Part shown: positions 54,742-63,722 of the stretch, one piece after another
How positions within the stretch are numbered: position 1 is the first letter of the stretch
How the letters are laid out: every line of letters begins with the position of its first letter
Origin: Kumtagia sp963839725
GTDB lineage: Bacteria; Pseudomonadota; Alphaproteobacteria; Rhizobiales; Rhizobiaceae
Assembly (NCBI GenBank): GCA_963839725.1
Contig: CAWIWT010000038.1
Location: 40,462-104,461, forward strand
Direction of reading: 5' to 3'
DNA: 64,000 nt
Position numbers and translations under genes: made by a program
The notes under the pieces: model-generated
Database searches by the model: none
Told to the model about the DNA's origin: nothing
Seen by the model: the letters and a program-made list of their open reading frames with translations, nothing else

Positions 54742-56064
54742 TCAGGTGCTACGTCGTTCGGTGATGAGGCGTGCGCCGCGGTCATAGGTGACATAGGCCC
54801 ATGCCCAGTCGAGGAAGACGATAATGCGGTTGCGGAAGCCGACCAGGAACCACAAATGGGCAAAGCACCACAAGAGCCACGCGATGAAGCCGGAGAGCCG
54901 TATCCAGCCGAAATCGGCGACGGCCGCTTTGCGGCCGATCGTGGCGAGGTTGCCGTAATCGATGTAGCGGAACGGCTTGACCGTCTTTCCCGCAAGCCGC
55001 GCCTTGATCACGCGCGCCACGTATTTGCCCATCTGCTTGGCTGCAGCCGCGACGCCAGGCACCGACTTGCCGTCCGGGTTCTTTACCAGTGCGGTGTCGC
55101 CGATGACGAAGATCTCCGGATGGCCGGGCACAGAAAGGTCCTCGCCGACGATTGTGCGACCGGCGCGATCGGCCTCCACCTCCAGCCACCGCGCGCTGCG
55201 CGAGGCCGTCACGCCTGCGGCCCACAACACGCAGGTCGAGCCGATCTTGCTGTCGTCGGCAAGTGTGATTCCGTGCTCGTCGGTCTGCGTCACGGCTTGC
55301 CCGAGCAACACCTCGACGCCGAGCTTCTCAAGCTGCCGCTTCGCGGACTGCGACAGGCGCTCCGGGAACACCGGCAGCAGCCTCGTGCCGGCCTCGACCA
55401 GCACGACGCGGGCGGTGGATGAATCGATGTTGCGGAAGTCGCCGACGATCGCCTTGCGGGCGAGCTCCACGATGGCGCCGGCGAGCTCGACCCCGGTCGG
55501 GCCGCCGCCGACCACGACGAACGTCAGCAACCTGGCGCGCAAAAGCGGATCCTCGCTGACCTCGGCCCGCTCGAAGGCGGTCAGGATGCGGGCGCGGATC
55601 TCGGTGGCGTCGCCGATCGTCTTGAGGCCGGGCGCGACTTGCTCCCATTCGTCATGGCCGAAATAGGCGTGGCGAGCGCCGGTTGCGATGACGAGGTGGT
55701 CGTAGGGAATTTGACGGTTGGCGGTGATCACCAGGCGCGCCGCGGTATCGATGTCATCGACCTTGTCCATCAGCACGGTCGCGTTCTTCTGGCGCCTGAG
55801 GATGTGACGGATCGGCATAGCGATCTGCGCCGGTGACAACCCGGCTGTCGCCACCTGGTAGAGCAGCGGCTGGAACAGGTGGTAGTTGCGGCGGTCGATG
55901 ACGGTCACGTCGACGTCCACGTTCTTCAGCCCGATCGCCGCGTTGATGCCGCCGAACCCGGCCCCGATGATCACGACGCGAGGCCTGCGCGCCGGAGCGA
56001 TACGCCGACCGCTCATGACCTGCCCGACCACTGTCGCTCCGGTTTCGTCGATCGCCTGCAACAT
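54742..56064 (-). CDS. ndh: Type II NADH dehydrogenase
   Basis: A 440-residue membrane-associated NADH:quinone oxidoreductase without proton pumping. The FAD motif is VVIIGAGFGGINAAIGL (residues 29-45), the NADH motif VVVGGGPTGVELAGAIVE near 170, and the second FAD-contacting block PEIFVIGDTALV. The C-terminal hydrophobic stretch (LSGFIAWLLWCFAHLWFLVGF, in part) anchors it to the membrane. It is intact. It convergently faces the disulfide-family flavoprotein, in a redox-rich neighbourhood. Confidence 0.93.
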   Translation of the reverse strand: MLQAIDETGATVVGQVMSGRRIAPARRPRVVIIGAGFGGINAAIGLKNVDVDVTVIDRRNYHLFQPLLYQVATAGLSPAQIAMPIRHILRRQKNATVLMDKVDDIDTAARLVITANRQIPYDHLVIATGARHAYFGHDEWEQVAPGLKTIGDATEIRARILTAFERAEVSEDPLLRARLLTFVVVGGGPTGVELAGAIVELARKAIVGDFRNIDSSTARVVLVEAGTRLLPVFPERLSQSAKRQLEKLGVEVLLGQAVTQTDEHGITLADDSKIGSTCVLWAAGVTASRSARWLEVEADRAGRTIVGEDLSVPGHPEIFVIGDTALVKNPDGKSVPGVAAAAKQMGKYVARVIKARLAGKTVKPFRYIDYGNLATIGRKAAVADFGWIRLSGFIAWLLWCFAHLWFLVGFRNRIIVFLDWAWAYVTYDRGARLITERRST

Positions 56065-56208
56065 CGATCAACCCCGACGGAACAAGCGCCGGCCAGATGG
56101 TCGAGTGAGGTTACGCCAGCGCAGCGCGCCGGCATGATTGCGCAAAACGCTGTTGCCAACCGTGAGATGAGGGTCCTGAGGTTCATGGCGCGATTTTCTG
56201 TTCGATCG

Positions 56209-56961
56209 TCAACGTAGTCCGGTAATGGAAGATGGTATCACCGGCAGCCATAGGTCGATTGCAGTTCGGTGGTGTGGCGTGCTTGTGACCGACATCCCAC
56301 CGCCTTGACTTTCCATCAGTTGGCTCACCATGGCCAGGCCGAGGCCCGTTCCGTGACTTTTGGTCGAGAAGTAGGGCACCCCCGCACTTCGCAGCGTCGC
56401 GCGGCTCATACCGATACCTGTATCAACGACCGACAGTCGAACCATTGGTTCGCGCGAGCCGGCACTGGTGCCGGGCTGTCGATCGATCGCCGCTGCAACG
56501 ACGACCTCCCCGCCCTCCGGCATCGCATCTCGAGCATTGAGCACCAGATTGAGTAACGCCCGCTCCATTAGCTGCCGATCGATGAAGGCAAGTGGAAGAT
56601 CGTCGGCAACATCGAACCGAATGATGATACCGGTAGGCAACACGCTCCCAAGGACCGGCTCTAGGGACTCCAGAAGCTGGCTGATGTCGACCGCCGCGGG
56701 CTGGAGTTTCCGGGGGGTGGCAAAATCGAGCAGCTGCCGCGCCAGTGTTTTGGCGCGGAACGCGCAGAATATTGCCGCGTCGATGCGTCTGAGTTGTCCC
56801 GGCGAATCCACCTTCTGAGTTTGCATTTCCTCCATGATCGTAACGATCGGGGTGAGAAAATTGTTGAAATCGTGGACGATCGAGGCGAGCAGTACTCGCG
56901 GATCGTACGGTAGCGCAGCAGCGCTGCGATACCGGGAGGTCGGTGGCCGTTGTTCGATCAT
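56209..56961 (-). CDS. Orphan sensor histidine kinase (no sensor domain)
   Basis: A 250-residue kinase core. The H box is SIVHDFNNFLTPI with the phosphorylated histidine at about residue 30; the N box is NLVLNARDAMPEGGEV, G1 DTGIGMSRATLR, then the F box and G2 GTGLGLAMVSQLMES. It lacks a sensor or transmembrane region and a receiver, so it probably works as a soluble partner. I chose ATG 56961, preceded by GGAGAGAGGA. No response regulator is adjacent. Confidence 0.88.
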   Translation of the reverse strand: MIEQRPPTSRYRSAAALPYDPRVLLASIVHDFNNFLTPIVTIMEEMQTQKVDSPGQLRRIDAAIFCAFRAKTLARQLLDFATPRKLQPAAVDISQLLESLEPVLGSVLPTGIIIRFDVADDLPLAFIDRQLMERALLNLVLNARDAMPEGGEVVVAAAIDRQPGTSAGSREPMVRLSVVDTGIGMSRATLRSAGVPYFSTKSHGTGLGLAMVSQLMESQGGGMSVTSTPHHRTAIDLWLPVIPSSITGLR

Positions 56962-57065
56962 GTCCTCTCTCCATCGGAGGTAGCCAGAAGAACGGCCACA
57001 CTGCGGCCCGCGTCGGCGAGGCGCACACACGCGGGAACCTCGAATAACAACTTAGGAACAGAGCA

Positions 57066-57480
57066 ATGACAAACGGGGCCAGTCAACGCAAGCTTCGCAA
57101 ACCGGCGCTGAAGCCGCCCGTGCCGGAGAGCAGCATTCCGGTGACGACGTTTGTCGAACCACCGCTCTACGGAAAGATCGACGCCGAGGTCCGCCCGATG
57201 GAAGCTGAAGATAAGTGTTCGGCGCCGAGAAAGCAGAAAACCCCGCTGCAATACATGGTCGACGTCATGAACGATCCGACGGCGACGCCCGACCGGCGAG
57301 ATCGCATGGCGATCCAGGCCGCGGCGTGCATGTGCAAGCAGGCAGAACAGGAATTTAGAGTGAACCGACAGGCGCCGAAGAAAAAGCCGCTTGGCCAAAA
57401 AGCCGAGCGTCAGGAGCGCGCCAACAATGGCAGCCACAGGAGGCATCTTCGCCGTGCCGAGCGGTCCGCGTGTCAACAGC
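57066..57480 (+). CDS. Hypothetical protein with a phage-terminase-small-subunit-like segment, frame probably broken
   Basis: The protein starts MTNGASQRKLRKPALKPP and has the motif TPLQYMVDVMNDPTATPDRR followed by DRMAIQAAA, seen in small proteins annotated as terminase small subunit-like. After residue 115 the sensible continuation (AATGGIFAVPSGPRVNS before a stop) is in the next frame, so one base is missing near 57430; in the written frame the sequence runs on to 57713 as apparent nonsense. No other phage gene is near, so it may be a stand-alone homologue. The assignment is weak. Confidence 0.5.
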
Positions 57481-57599
57481 TGATCCATGTCGACCGGGGT
57501 GCTGTCCGTCAGAGGACAGTCGTTGATCCCGTCGACCGGAAAGGAGTTCAAGAAGCGCGTGGCGCCGGTTCCACCGGTCACGCCGACTTCGTCAGACCA

Positions 57600-57715
57600 T
57601 TCGAGTTTGTAACTTTCCTGCGCATGGCGGAGGGACTTGACTTCGACGTGATGCCGAGGCCAAGGCAAAAGACCTCGCGCTCTGGAGCCGCTCTCGGCCT
57701 AAAAAGCGAATGAGT
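57600..57715 (+). pseudogene. Possible C-terminal fragment of a UV-damage endonuclease-like gene
   Basis: FLRMAEGLDFDVM followed, after a one-base shift, by EAKAKDLALWSRSR resembles the C-terminal metal-binding end (DVMLEAKAKDLALL) of UvsE/UvdE-type TIM-barrel endonucleases. Only some 35 codons remain, so this is a fragment at best. Confidence 0.35.
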
Positions 57716-58027
57716 TCGGGCGCCCCGAACCAATCACAGCTGATGGCGCAGGGCTGTCCATTGACGTCTTTGACGCAAATGTTCAGCCAAATCTCGATCG
57801 GCGACTAAGACGTTTCGTATGCTATGCGGCGTTGTGCTGCCTCTCTTGGCACGATGCCACACCCTGCGCCCTGCTGGCGGACTTCGATGTGCTTGGCCAG
57901 CGCTTGGTTCGACAGTACCGCGCTGACATCCCGACGGACAGTTCAACGCTCAAAAACGCCCTTTCAGAATACGGTCTCGCGATGGCTCGGCAGCGTCGGC
58001 GCCGTACTGCTTCCCGGGGACGAGGCG
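57716..58027. other. Intergenic region with no supported gene
   Basis: About 310 bases between the UvsE-like fragment and the transglutaminase gene. Only short frames without similarity; no structured RNA or repeat recognised. Confidence 0.5.
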
Positions 58028-58882
58028 CTATTGCTGTGTTACCTTTACCTCGACTGCCATAGAGATGAAATCATCCGGCCGTCCGGAATAGCCACCTTCG
58101 ATCGGCATGATTTGGCGATTACTCCGGGCAACTGCAACGGGAATGAGGCGTGCCCCGCCAAGCCTTCGATGTGTAGGATCGAAGGCTATCCATCCCGCGC
58201 CTGGCAGAAAAACTTCTGCCCAGGCATGGGTCGAGCCCGGATCGTCTGCGGGCGCCTGTGGATCATAGAGATAGCCCGACACCGCGCGCGCGCCAAAGCC
58301 TAATGCGCGAGCTGCTTCTATGAATAGAGCAGCCATATCGCGACAGGACCCACTTCCCAAAGCCAGCGTATCAAGCGGCGCCTGTGTGCCTTGCTCGTCA
58401 CGTGTACGATAGACCACGTTATTCAGTATTCCAGCGTTGAGGTCATTCAAAAGGGAAAGTGTATCGGTCGAAGTCCCGTGTACGAAAGCCTTCGCCCAAG
58501 CCTTCAAATCGCCGCCGGGATCATCAGCTTCTGGAATTGTGAGCGTGCCGAGGCCGCTTAGATCGTCCGAACTATATAAGAATGGATACGAGTGAGCAGC
58601 AGGCTCAATCTTGAAGACCGGCCATGGGGCGGCAAACAAATCGATTGTCAGATGGCTGATAATAACCAACTCGGGGGAGGGCTGGGAAAAGGAGCCCCTA
58701 GCTATTAAGTTTCCGAAGACGTCTTGCGTCCACTCCAGATCGGCGTGTGGTGAGCAGGATATCGATGTCGCGATCACTGCTACATCGTGAGTACCACGTG
58801 GGCGCAAAATCATCCGATGCGGCTGCAGCATGACGGCCCTTTGATATCGGTATGTGGTCGTGTGACGTACAGTGAGCCTCAT
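58028..58882 (-). CDS. Transglutaminase-like protein
   Basis: A 284-residue protein. The N-terminal beta domain starts MRLTVRHTTTYRYQRAVMLQ, in the style of the bacterial transglutaminase-like N-terminal region, followed by the papain-like core. The catalytic cysteine is in GSGSCRDMAALFIEAARALG, the histidine in STHAWAEVFLPGAGW and the aspartate in FDPTH. Such proteins act as peptidases or amidases, often beside alpha-E or circularly permuted ATP-grasp genes, which are absent here. I chose ATG 58882 because GGAGGAGG precedes it. Confidence 0.92.
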   Translation of the reverse strand: MRLTVRHTTTYRYQRAVMLQPHRMILRPRGTHDVAVIATSISCSPHADLEWTQDVFGNLIARGSFSQPSPELVIISHLTIDLFAAPWPVFKIEPAAHSYPFLYSSDDLSGLGTLTIPEADDPGGDLKAWAKAFVHGTSTDTLSLLNDLNAGILNNVVYRTRDEQGTQAPLDTLALGSGSCRDMAALFIEAARALGFGARAVSGYLYDPQAPADDPGSTHAWAEVFLPGAGWIAFDPTHRRLGGARLIPVAVARSNRQIMPIEGGYSGRPDDFISMAVEVKVTQQ

Positions 58883-59119
58883 CCAACCTCCTCGGTTGCG
58901 TATGGCCAGCCTTACCAGCCGCCGTTCTTGCAAAAGGTCACTGGCGACTGCAACGGTCGTGCGGTCAACCACCGGGAGACAACCCAAAAATAGAGTGTTC
59001 AAAGCCCCTGTACGATCCCTGTAAGGTTGGTGTTTCGCCGGAAATGGAATAGGGCACGCGACAGCAACTTCATATCTGGCGTAAGCTCCCGCGGCTTGCG
59101 CGGGAGCTTGGGTACGGCG
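58883..59119. other. Intergenic region, no gene seen
   Basis: About 240 bases with no supported feature other than the Shine-Dalgarno sequence of the transglutaminase gene. Confidence 0.5.
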
Positions 59120-59701
59120 TCACGGAACGTGTCTGGCTTCGTCTGCCGCGTAGCTGGGGGGTTGGGGGTCGAAGCGGCTCCATCCATCGCCCTCAAAATC
59201 GCTGCGACGTGCTGAGAGATCCACCGACCGGATTGCCCGAGGATTTTCTTCGGCCTGAGTAACTAGCTGCTCTTCGACACGAGCGGTAACCAGGGTTCCG
59301 CCCCCGAACACCTTCCGCATAAACATGGGCATCTCGTTCAGAAACTGCGAAATCGGTCAGCGCACCGATAATTCCCCCGCAGCGCCGCCGGCGACGGCAC
59401 CTGCTACCGCATCCACTGCAGTTGCGGCAAGCCATCCGGCAGCAACTACCGGTCCGACCCCAGAAATAGCCATGATTCCCAGGCCGGTGAGCAATCCGCC
59501 TGCGCCTCCAACAACGGCGCCAATGCTCGCCCCGGTCGCAGCGTCTTCCTCAGTGTCACTAAGATCTTCGGCATCATAGGCGTTCTCGGCATTGTTCGCG
59601 ACGATGCTGATGTCATCGCTTGGAATACCCAGTGCCTCAAGCTCACGTATGGCGTCTTTTGCATCGGCGTAGGCATCGAATAGTGCTGTAACTGTTTTCA
59701 T
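59120..59701 (-). pseudogene. Glycine-zipper general stress protein (YflT/DUF1269-like), broken by two shifts
   Basis: The first part (59701 down to about 59370) reads MKTVTALFDAYADAKDAIRE, then GIPSDDISIVANN, then a glycine-zipper membrane region (GASIGAVVGGAGGLLTGLG and more), a family of stress proteins that insert in membranes. After AAGG near 59369 the sense frame shifts (GIIGALTDFAVSERDAHVYAE) and shifts again near 59300 (GGGTLVTARVEEQ, then SDFEGDGWSRFD). Restored, the protein would be about 195 residues. Either two sequence errors or a decaying gene. Confidence 0.75.
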
Positions 59702-60420
59702 GGTCTTTTCCTTCCTGTTACCTGGCGTCTAGCAAAGACGTTGCCCTGATAGTCGAGTGCTACCACGACACTCTTCCCGTCCTTCATGGCATGACCACGC
59801 CAGATACCGTTTTCATCCTTGGTGATTTCTGAGACGCCAGAATACCCGGCCTCTTCAATTCTGCCTTTGGCCTGCGCCTCGGTAAAACTGTTAGCGCCCG
59901 GCACCGGTGCGGAGGAGTTGCTAGCTCCCGTCGTGACGCCGTCTATTGACTGCCTCAAGCTCCTTGTGGCTGCGATTTCTTCGATCGCTTCCTTATGCAT
60001 CTTTAAGGCTGGCAAGGTTTCTTGAGCGAAAGCCTTCAGAGACGCGTTGTCTCCTTCCTTGGCGTAGCTTTCGAAAAGCGCTATCGCTTCTGAATGCGCT
60101 TCGCGCTGCATGTCGACGTATGATTTATCATGCTGGCCATCACCCCAGCAAGTTTTTCCAGTTCGCTTCGATGAGCTTCATCGAGCATGGTCGGGACAGA
60201 TAGCTTCTGCTCACCGGCGACTTTTTCCAGCTTCAAATTCGCCGCGCCGTGATCAGTGATCATCATCGCTGCAAAATCCTTCACACTAACATCGTTGGCT
60301 CTCCCCACGATGAGCTTGCTGGACTCCATCTTCAAACATCCCACCAATCGTGGCCTTGTTAACGAAGTCTTGGGCGCTGTCTGCCGCGATAGCGGGCATC
60401 GCAAAAGCAAATGACGTTTT
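59698..60420 (-). pseudogene. DUF4142 protein gene, broken by at least two shifts
   Basis: DUF4142 (ferritin-like helical, exported) reconstructed in three frames: a signal-peptide-like SFAFAMPAIAADSAQDFVNK start near 60400, then MESSKLIVGRANDVSVKDFA, MMITDHGAANLKLEKVAGEQ, and DKSYVDMQREAHSEAIALFE. A PepSY-like tail (GYSGVSEITKDENGIWRGHA and on) ends at 59698, overlapping the start of the previous gene. Frames change near 60330 and 60125. Members are periplasmic and stress-related; function not known. Confidence 0.75.
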
Positions 60421-60999
60421 CCGCGAGAGCAACGGAACCAAGTCACGCGACTATGGTGTTCTGGATCAGCCAGACGACGAACAGGGGTAGTAGCCTTGGC
60501 CGCCCGGTAAGTATTGCAATCCGGCTCGATCCCGATGATCGACGTAGCGATCAAAATCCGCTTGTTCGACACTCCGATCGGGGGAGGCCATATTAGCCTG
60601 GGCGATAGGTCAGGAGGGAGCCAACCAATAGTGAAGTGCTTGAGGCCAGGTCGCAGCCTTGGCCACGCGCGGCCGCTCCAATCGGTTCGCACCGGCGGAC
60701 CTCGCGGATCACCTGACGCACGAAATTGCGACCTTCCGTTGAAATAGCTGACCGCGCCGGCATTTCCCTGTCCTTAGATGACGCGTTTTGTCCAGTCTGT
60801 GCGACACCTAACCCTAGCTGCGGACAGGTGGCTCGCAATGCCAACTTTTAACCATTGCAGTCGCGAGTGCCACCGTAGCCGTTATTGGCGCCTCTCGCGC
60901 TCTCACGGGGAAGACTTACGCGACTCTGCCCAGTGGCCAAATCCCCATCGGAACCTTCGGAATTCCCGATCGTTAGCCTGCGAATTCAAGGAGGGCAAG
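60421..60999. other. Intergenic region with no supported gene
   Basis: About 580 bases. One frame near 60865-60976 (SATVAVIGASRALTGKTYAT and on to a stop) looks protein-like but matches no family that I recognise. No RNA or repeat seen. Confidence 0.45.
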
Positions 61000-61625
61000 T
61001 TGGATCAAGACGATGCATCGCCGATATCTTCAGGAGTGCAAGGCCTCGACTACATCTTGAGGGGTGGGTATGCGAAATTCCGCTCTCACCTCATCGAGGG
61101 GAGGCCAGGGTCTGGAAAAACAACCCTGGGTCTTCAGTTTCTGATCGAGGGTGTTTCTCACGGCGAGAAATGCCTCTACATAACCTTGTTGGAGAGCAAG
61201 CGCGAACTGCTTTCCGTGGCGAACAAGCATGGCTGGAACCTCGACGGTATCGTCATTTTCGAGCTTGTTCCGCCCGAGCTCAGTCTCGACCCTTCTCAGT
61301 TGCAAACCCTTGTGCACTCGTCCGATCTTGAACTCGGGGAGACCGTCCACGCAGCTCTCGCGGAAGTTGAACGGTTGAAGCCAGATAGAGTGGTGTTCAA
61401 CTCCCTGTCCGAAATAAGGCTGCTGTCACAGGCTCGCTGCGTTATCGCCGACAGGTTTTGGCGCTCAAAAGCCTACTAAATCGCGCCACGTGCTGCTGCT
61501 TGATGATCTGACTGCTGATCATGATCCTGCATTCTATCAGTCACGCGGTCATCCGCATGGAGCAGCTAGTCCCCGTGTATGGAGGCGAGAGGAGGCGCTT
61601 GCGCGTCATCAAAATGCGCACTATT
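61000..61625 (+). pseudogene. KaiC-like ATPase gene, N-terminal half, frame-broken and truncated
   Basis: From a TTG at 61000 with an excellent AAGGAGGG site, the frame encodes ISSGVQGLDYILRGGYAKFR, Walker A EGRPGSGKTTLGLQF and KCLYITLLESKRELLSVANK, a RecA/KaiC-type domain. After EIRLLSQ (about 61430) the KaiC sequence goes on in other frames (SLRYRRQVLALKSLL, LLLDDLTADH, then AVIRMEQLVPVYGGERRRLR and VIKMR), then ends abruptly near 61617 in histidine-kinase sequence. Walker B is also in these frames. The rest, including the second half, is missing. Confidence 0.7.
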
Positions 61626-62071
61626 GGCAAACCGCCTCGCTTCAGAAAATGTTGGAAGGAGAGCTACGCCGTTACGAGAGGACCGACAAGCCTCGCATCT
61701 TCATCACAGGTCCAGAAGTCGCGCTGGTGGCCGATATCGCCATACCTGTCGGCATGGCCTTTCACGAGCTTGCATCCAATTCGTCGAAATTCGGCTCCTT
61801 GTCACGATCACAGGGCCGTCTTGAAGTGCGATGGTCCCTAGAAAGCCATGATGGCACAAACCTGGTCAATCTGCTTTGGCAGGAACGTGATGGTCCCCCG
61901 GTCCAACCGCCCAAAAAGCGCGGCTTTGGTAGGACTTTGCTGGAGAGGGTTGTCGCAGTGCAATGCAACGCGAAGATAGGGCTCAATTACGATCCAGACG
62001 GGTTTCGCTTCACGATGTCACTGCCGTTGAGGAGCACCAGGCAGGTTCCACTTAATAGCTTTGCGATTTGA
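61626..62071 (+). pseudogene. C-terminal fragment of an HWE-type histidine kinase
   Basis: WQTASLQKMLEGELRRYERT, ALVADIAIPVGMAFHELASN with the N-box-like histidine/asparagine, SLLWQERDG-like NLLWQERDGPPVQPPKKRG and FGRTLLERVVAVQ are typical of the HWE-kinase catalytic end. The N-terminal sensor and the phosphorylated histidine are absent; the fragment is joined to KaiC sequence upstream in a shared frame starting near 61490. It may be a deletion product. Confidence 0.7.
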
Positions 62072-62188
62072 AGCGCAGCACGTTGGGTTGGCAACCCGCG
62101 ACGTGCTAGGCGACCTTCGCCGGAACACGGTAGCTTTGTTAATGGCCTCACCGATCGATCACTGCTACTGATCACGTTTGAGGAAAGA

Positions 62189-63265
62189 TTGAAGCGCCTG
62201 ATGGTACCAGAACCCCATAAGCCCGAGCCGGTCGAGAAATTGCTGGACACACCTGATTTGGCGAGCGCTCTCGAAAGCGAGCAGTTCAAAAAATTCCTTG
62301 ATCAAGTGCCAATTGCCATAGCTGTCTCGGATCTGGCTGGCGGCGAGCGGGTTGTCTATGCAAACCCGGAATTTGAAAAGCTTTCGGGGCTAACTGGAGT
62401 GCAATTGACACAGGATGGGTGGCCCGCACTCTCAAATCGTGCAGATGGCCTGGCACAGGCCATAGTCGGTGAAAATGACTTTGTTGGTACGTTTCGATTG
62501 AAGCTTAAGGATTCTAGCCAACCAATCGTCGATGTCTATTCCAACCTGATTGAAGACGATAATGGCAAGATCTGTTTCCGGCTGGTCGCTTTTGTCGACG
62601 TTTCGGCCCATGGGCAAAGCGACCTGCGGTCATTAGACGATCGACTTCGCGAGAAAGACATGCTTTTGCGTGAACTTCAGCACCGTGTGAAAAACAACTT
62701 GCAAATGATCACAGCGTTGATCCGGATGGAGACGCGGAACGCTGTTGAGCCGGACCAGAAGCGGTTTGAGCGGCTCGCTGGTCGTGTCGATGCACTGGCC
62801 ATCCTGTATAACGCGCTCTCCAGCGATGACCACAAGGAGGAAGTGGATCTCGGTATATATCTCAGCCAGATCGCCTCGGCAGTCATGACATCGCATGCGG
62901 TTGAAGGCATCAGGCTCGACATGAAGGTGGACACCTACCCAGTATCCATTAACGTCGCTATGCCCACCGGCCTTGTCGTGAACGAGCTTTTAACCAATTC
63001 ACTCAAGCATGCATTTCAAGGTCGCGAGGGAGGAAAGATCACGTTGCACAGCGTCGTCAATGGTGATGGCTGCCGGGTTGTAGTCGCCGACGACGGTATC
63101 GGCCTGCCACCCGGGGAAACTTGGCCCAAAAGCGGGAAGCTAGGGGCCCTGATCGCGCGTTCTCTCACGGAAAATGCGAAAGCCGAGTTCGAAGTAAGCT
63201 CAAGCGCCGGTGAGGGAACCCGAGTCACAATCGTTTTTAAACGCGCGGCGGCGACTTCGGCCTAG
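62189..63265 (+). CDS. PAS-domain sensor histidine kinase (HisKA_2 type)
   Basis: A 358-residue soluble kinase. A PAS domain occupies about residues 35-150 (FLDQVPIAIAVSDLAGGERV, VYANPEFEKLSGLTG). The HisKA_2 segment with the phosphorylated histidine is LLRELQHRVKNNLQMITAL, and the catalytic domain has GLVVNELLTNSLKHAF (N box) and VVADDGIGLPPG (G1). The start is TTG at 62189 after AGGAAAG, or ATG 62201. In alphaproteobacteria such kinases often act in the general stress response together with PhyR; no phyR or ecfG is here. Confidence 0.92.
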   Translation: MKRLMVPEPHKPEPVEKLLDTPDLASALESEQFKKFLDQVPIAIAVSDLAGGERVVYANPEFEKLSGLTGVQLTQDGWPALSNRADGLAQAIVGENDFVGTFRLKLKDSSQPIVDVYSNLIEDDNGKICFRLVAFVDVSAHGQSDLRSLDDRLREKDMLLRELQHRVKNNLQMITALIRMETRNAVEPDQKRFERLAGRVDALAILYNALSSDDHKEEVDLGIYLSQIASAVMTSHAVEGIRLDMKVDTYPVSINVAMPTGLVVNELLTNSLKHAFQGREGGKITLHSVVNGDGCRVVVADDGIGLPPGETWPKSGKLGALIARSLTENAKAEFEVSSSAGEGTRVTIVFKRAAATSA

Positions 63266-63392
63266 CGCCGAGTAAGATTTACCGAAGCGGAGCGCAATGC
63301 GATAACAGCGTGTAGAGCGAGAGATCGATCTTGCCACCGAATTGAACCGCCCCGGGTTGATCGGAGGCTCCAACTCCTGAGAAGGTGGAGCC

Positions 63393-63722
63393 ATGACAAG
63401 CAAGACGACCAACAAGTTCTCTCCCGAGGTCCGGACCCGTGCGGTGCGGCTGGTTCTGGATCACGAAGGCGAGCATGCCTCGCGCTGGGGTGCGGTCTCG
63501 TCGATCGCCGCCAAGATCGGCTGCACGGCGCAGACGCTGCATGAGTGGGTGAAGAAGGCCGAACGCGACAGTGGCGTGCGAGCCGGTGTGCCCACGGATG
63601 TGGCGACGAAGCTGAAGGCCTTGGAGCGCGAGAACCGCGAGCTTCGACAGGCCAACGAAATCCTGCGCAAGGCGAGCGCGTATTTTGCCCAGGCGGAGCT
63701 CGACCGCCGGTTCAGGCCATGA
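63393..63722 (+). CDS. IS3-family transposase OrfA
   Basis: A 109-residue OrfA with helix-turn-helix: KFSPEVRTRAVRLVLDHEGE, then SIAAKIGCTAQTLHEWVKKA, and a C-terminal leucine-zipper-like coil (LKALERENRELRQANEILRK) for dimerisation. It overlaps OrfB by four bases (ATGA). In this family a ribosomal frameshift near the overlap yields the full OrfAB transposase. Confidence 0.93.
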   Translation: MTSKTTNKFSPEVRTRAVRLVLDHEGEHASRWGAVSSIAAKIGCTAQTLHEWVKKAERDSGVRAGVPTDVATKLKALERENRELRQANEILRKASAYFAQAELDRRFRP

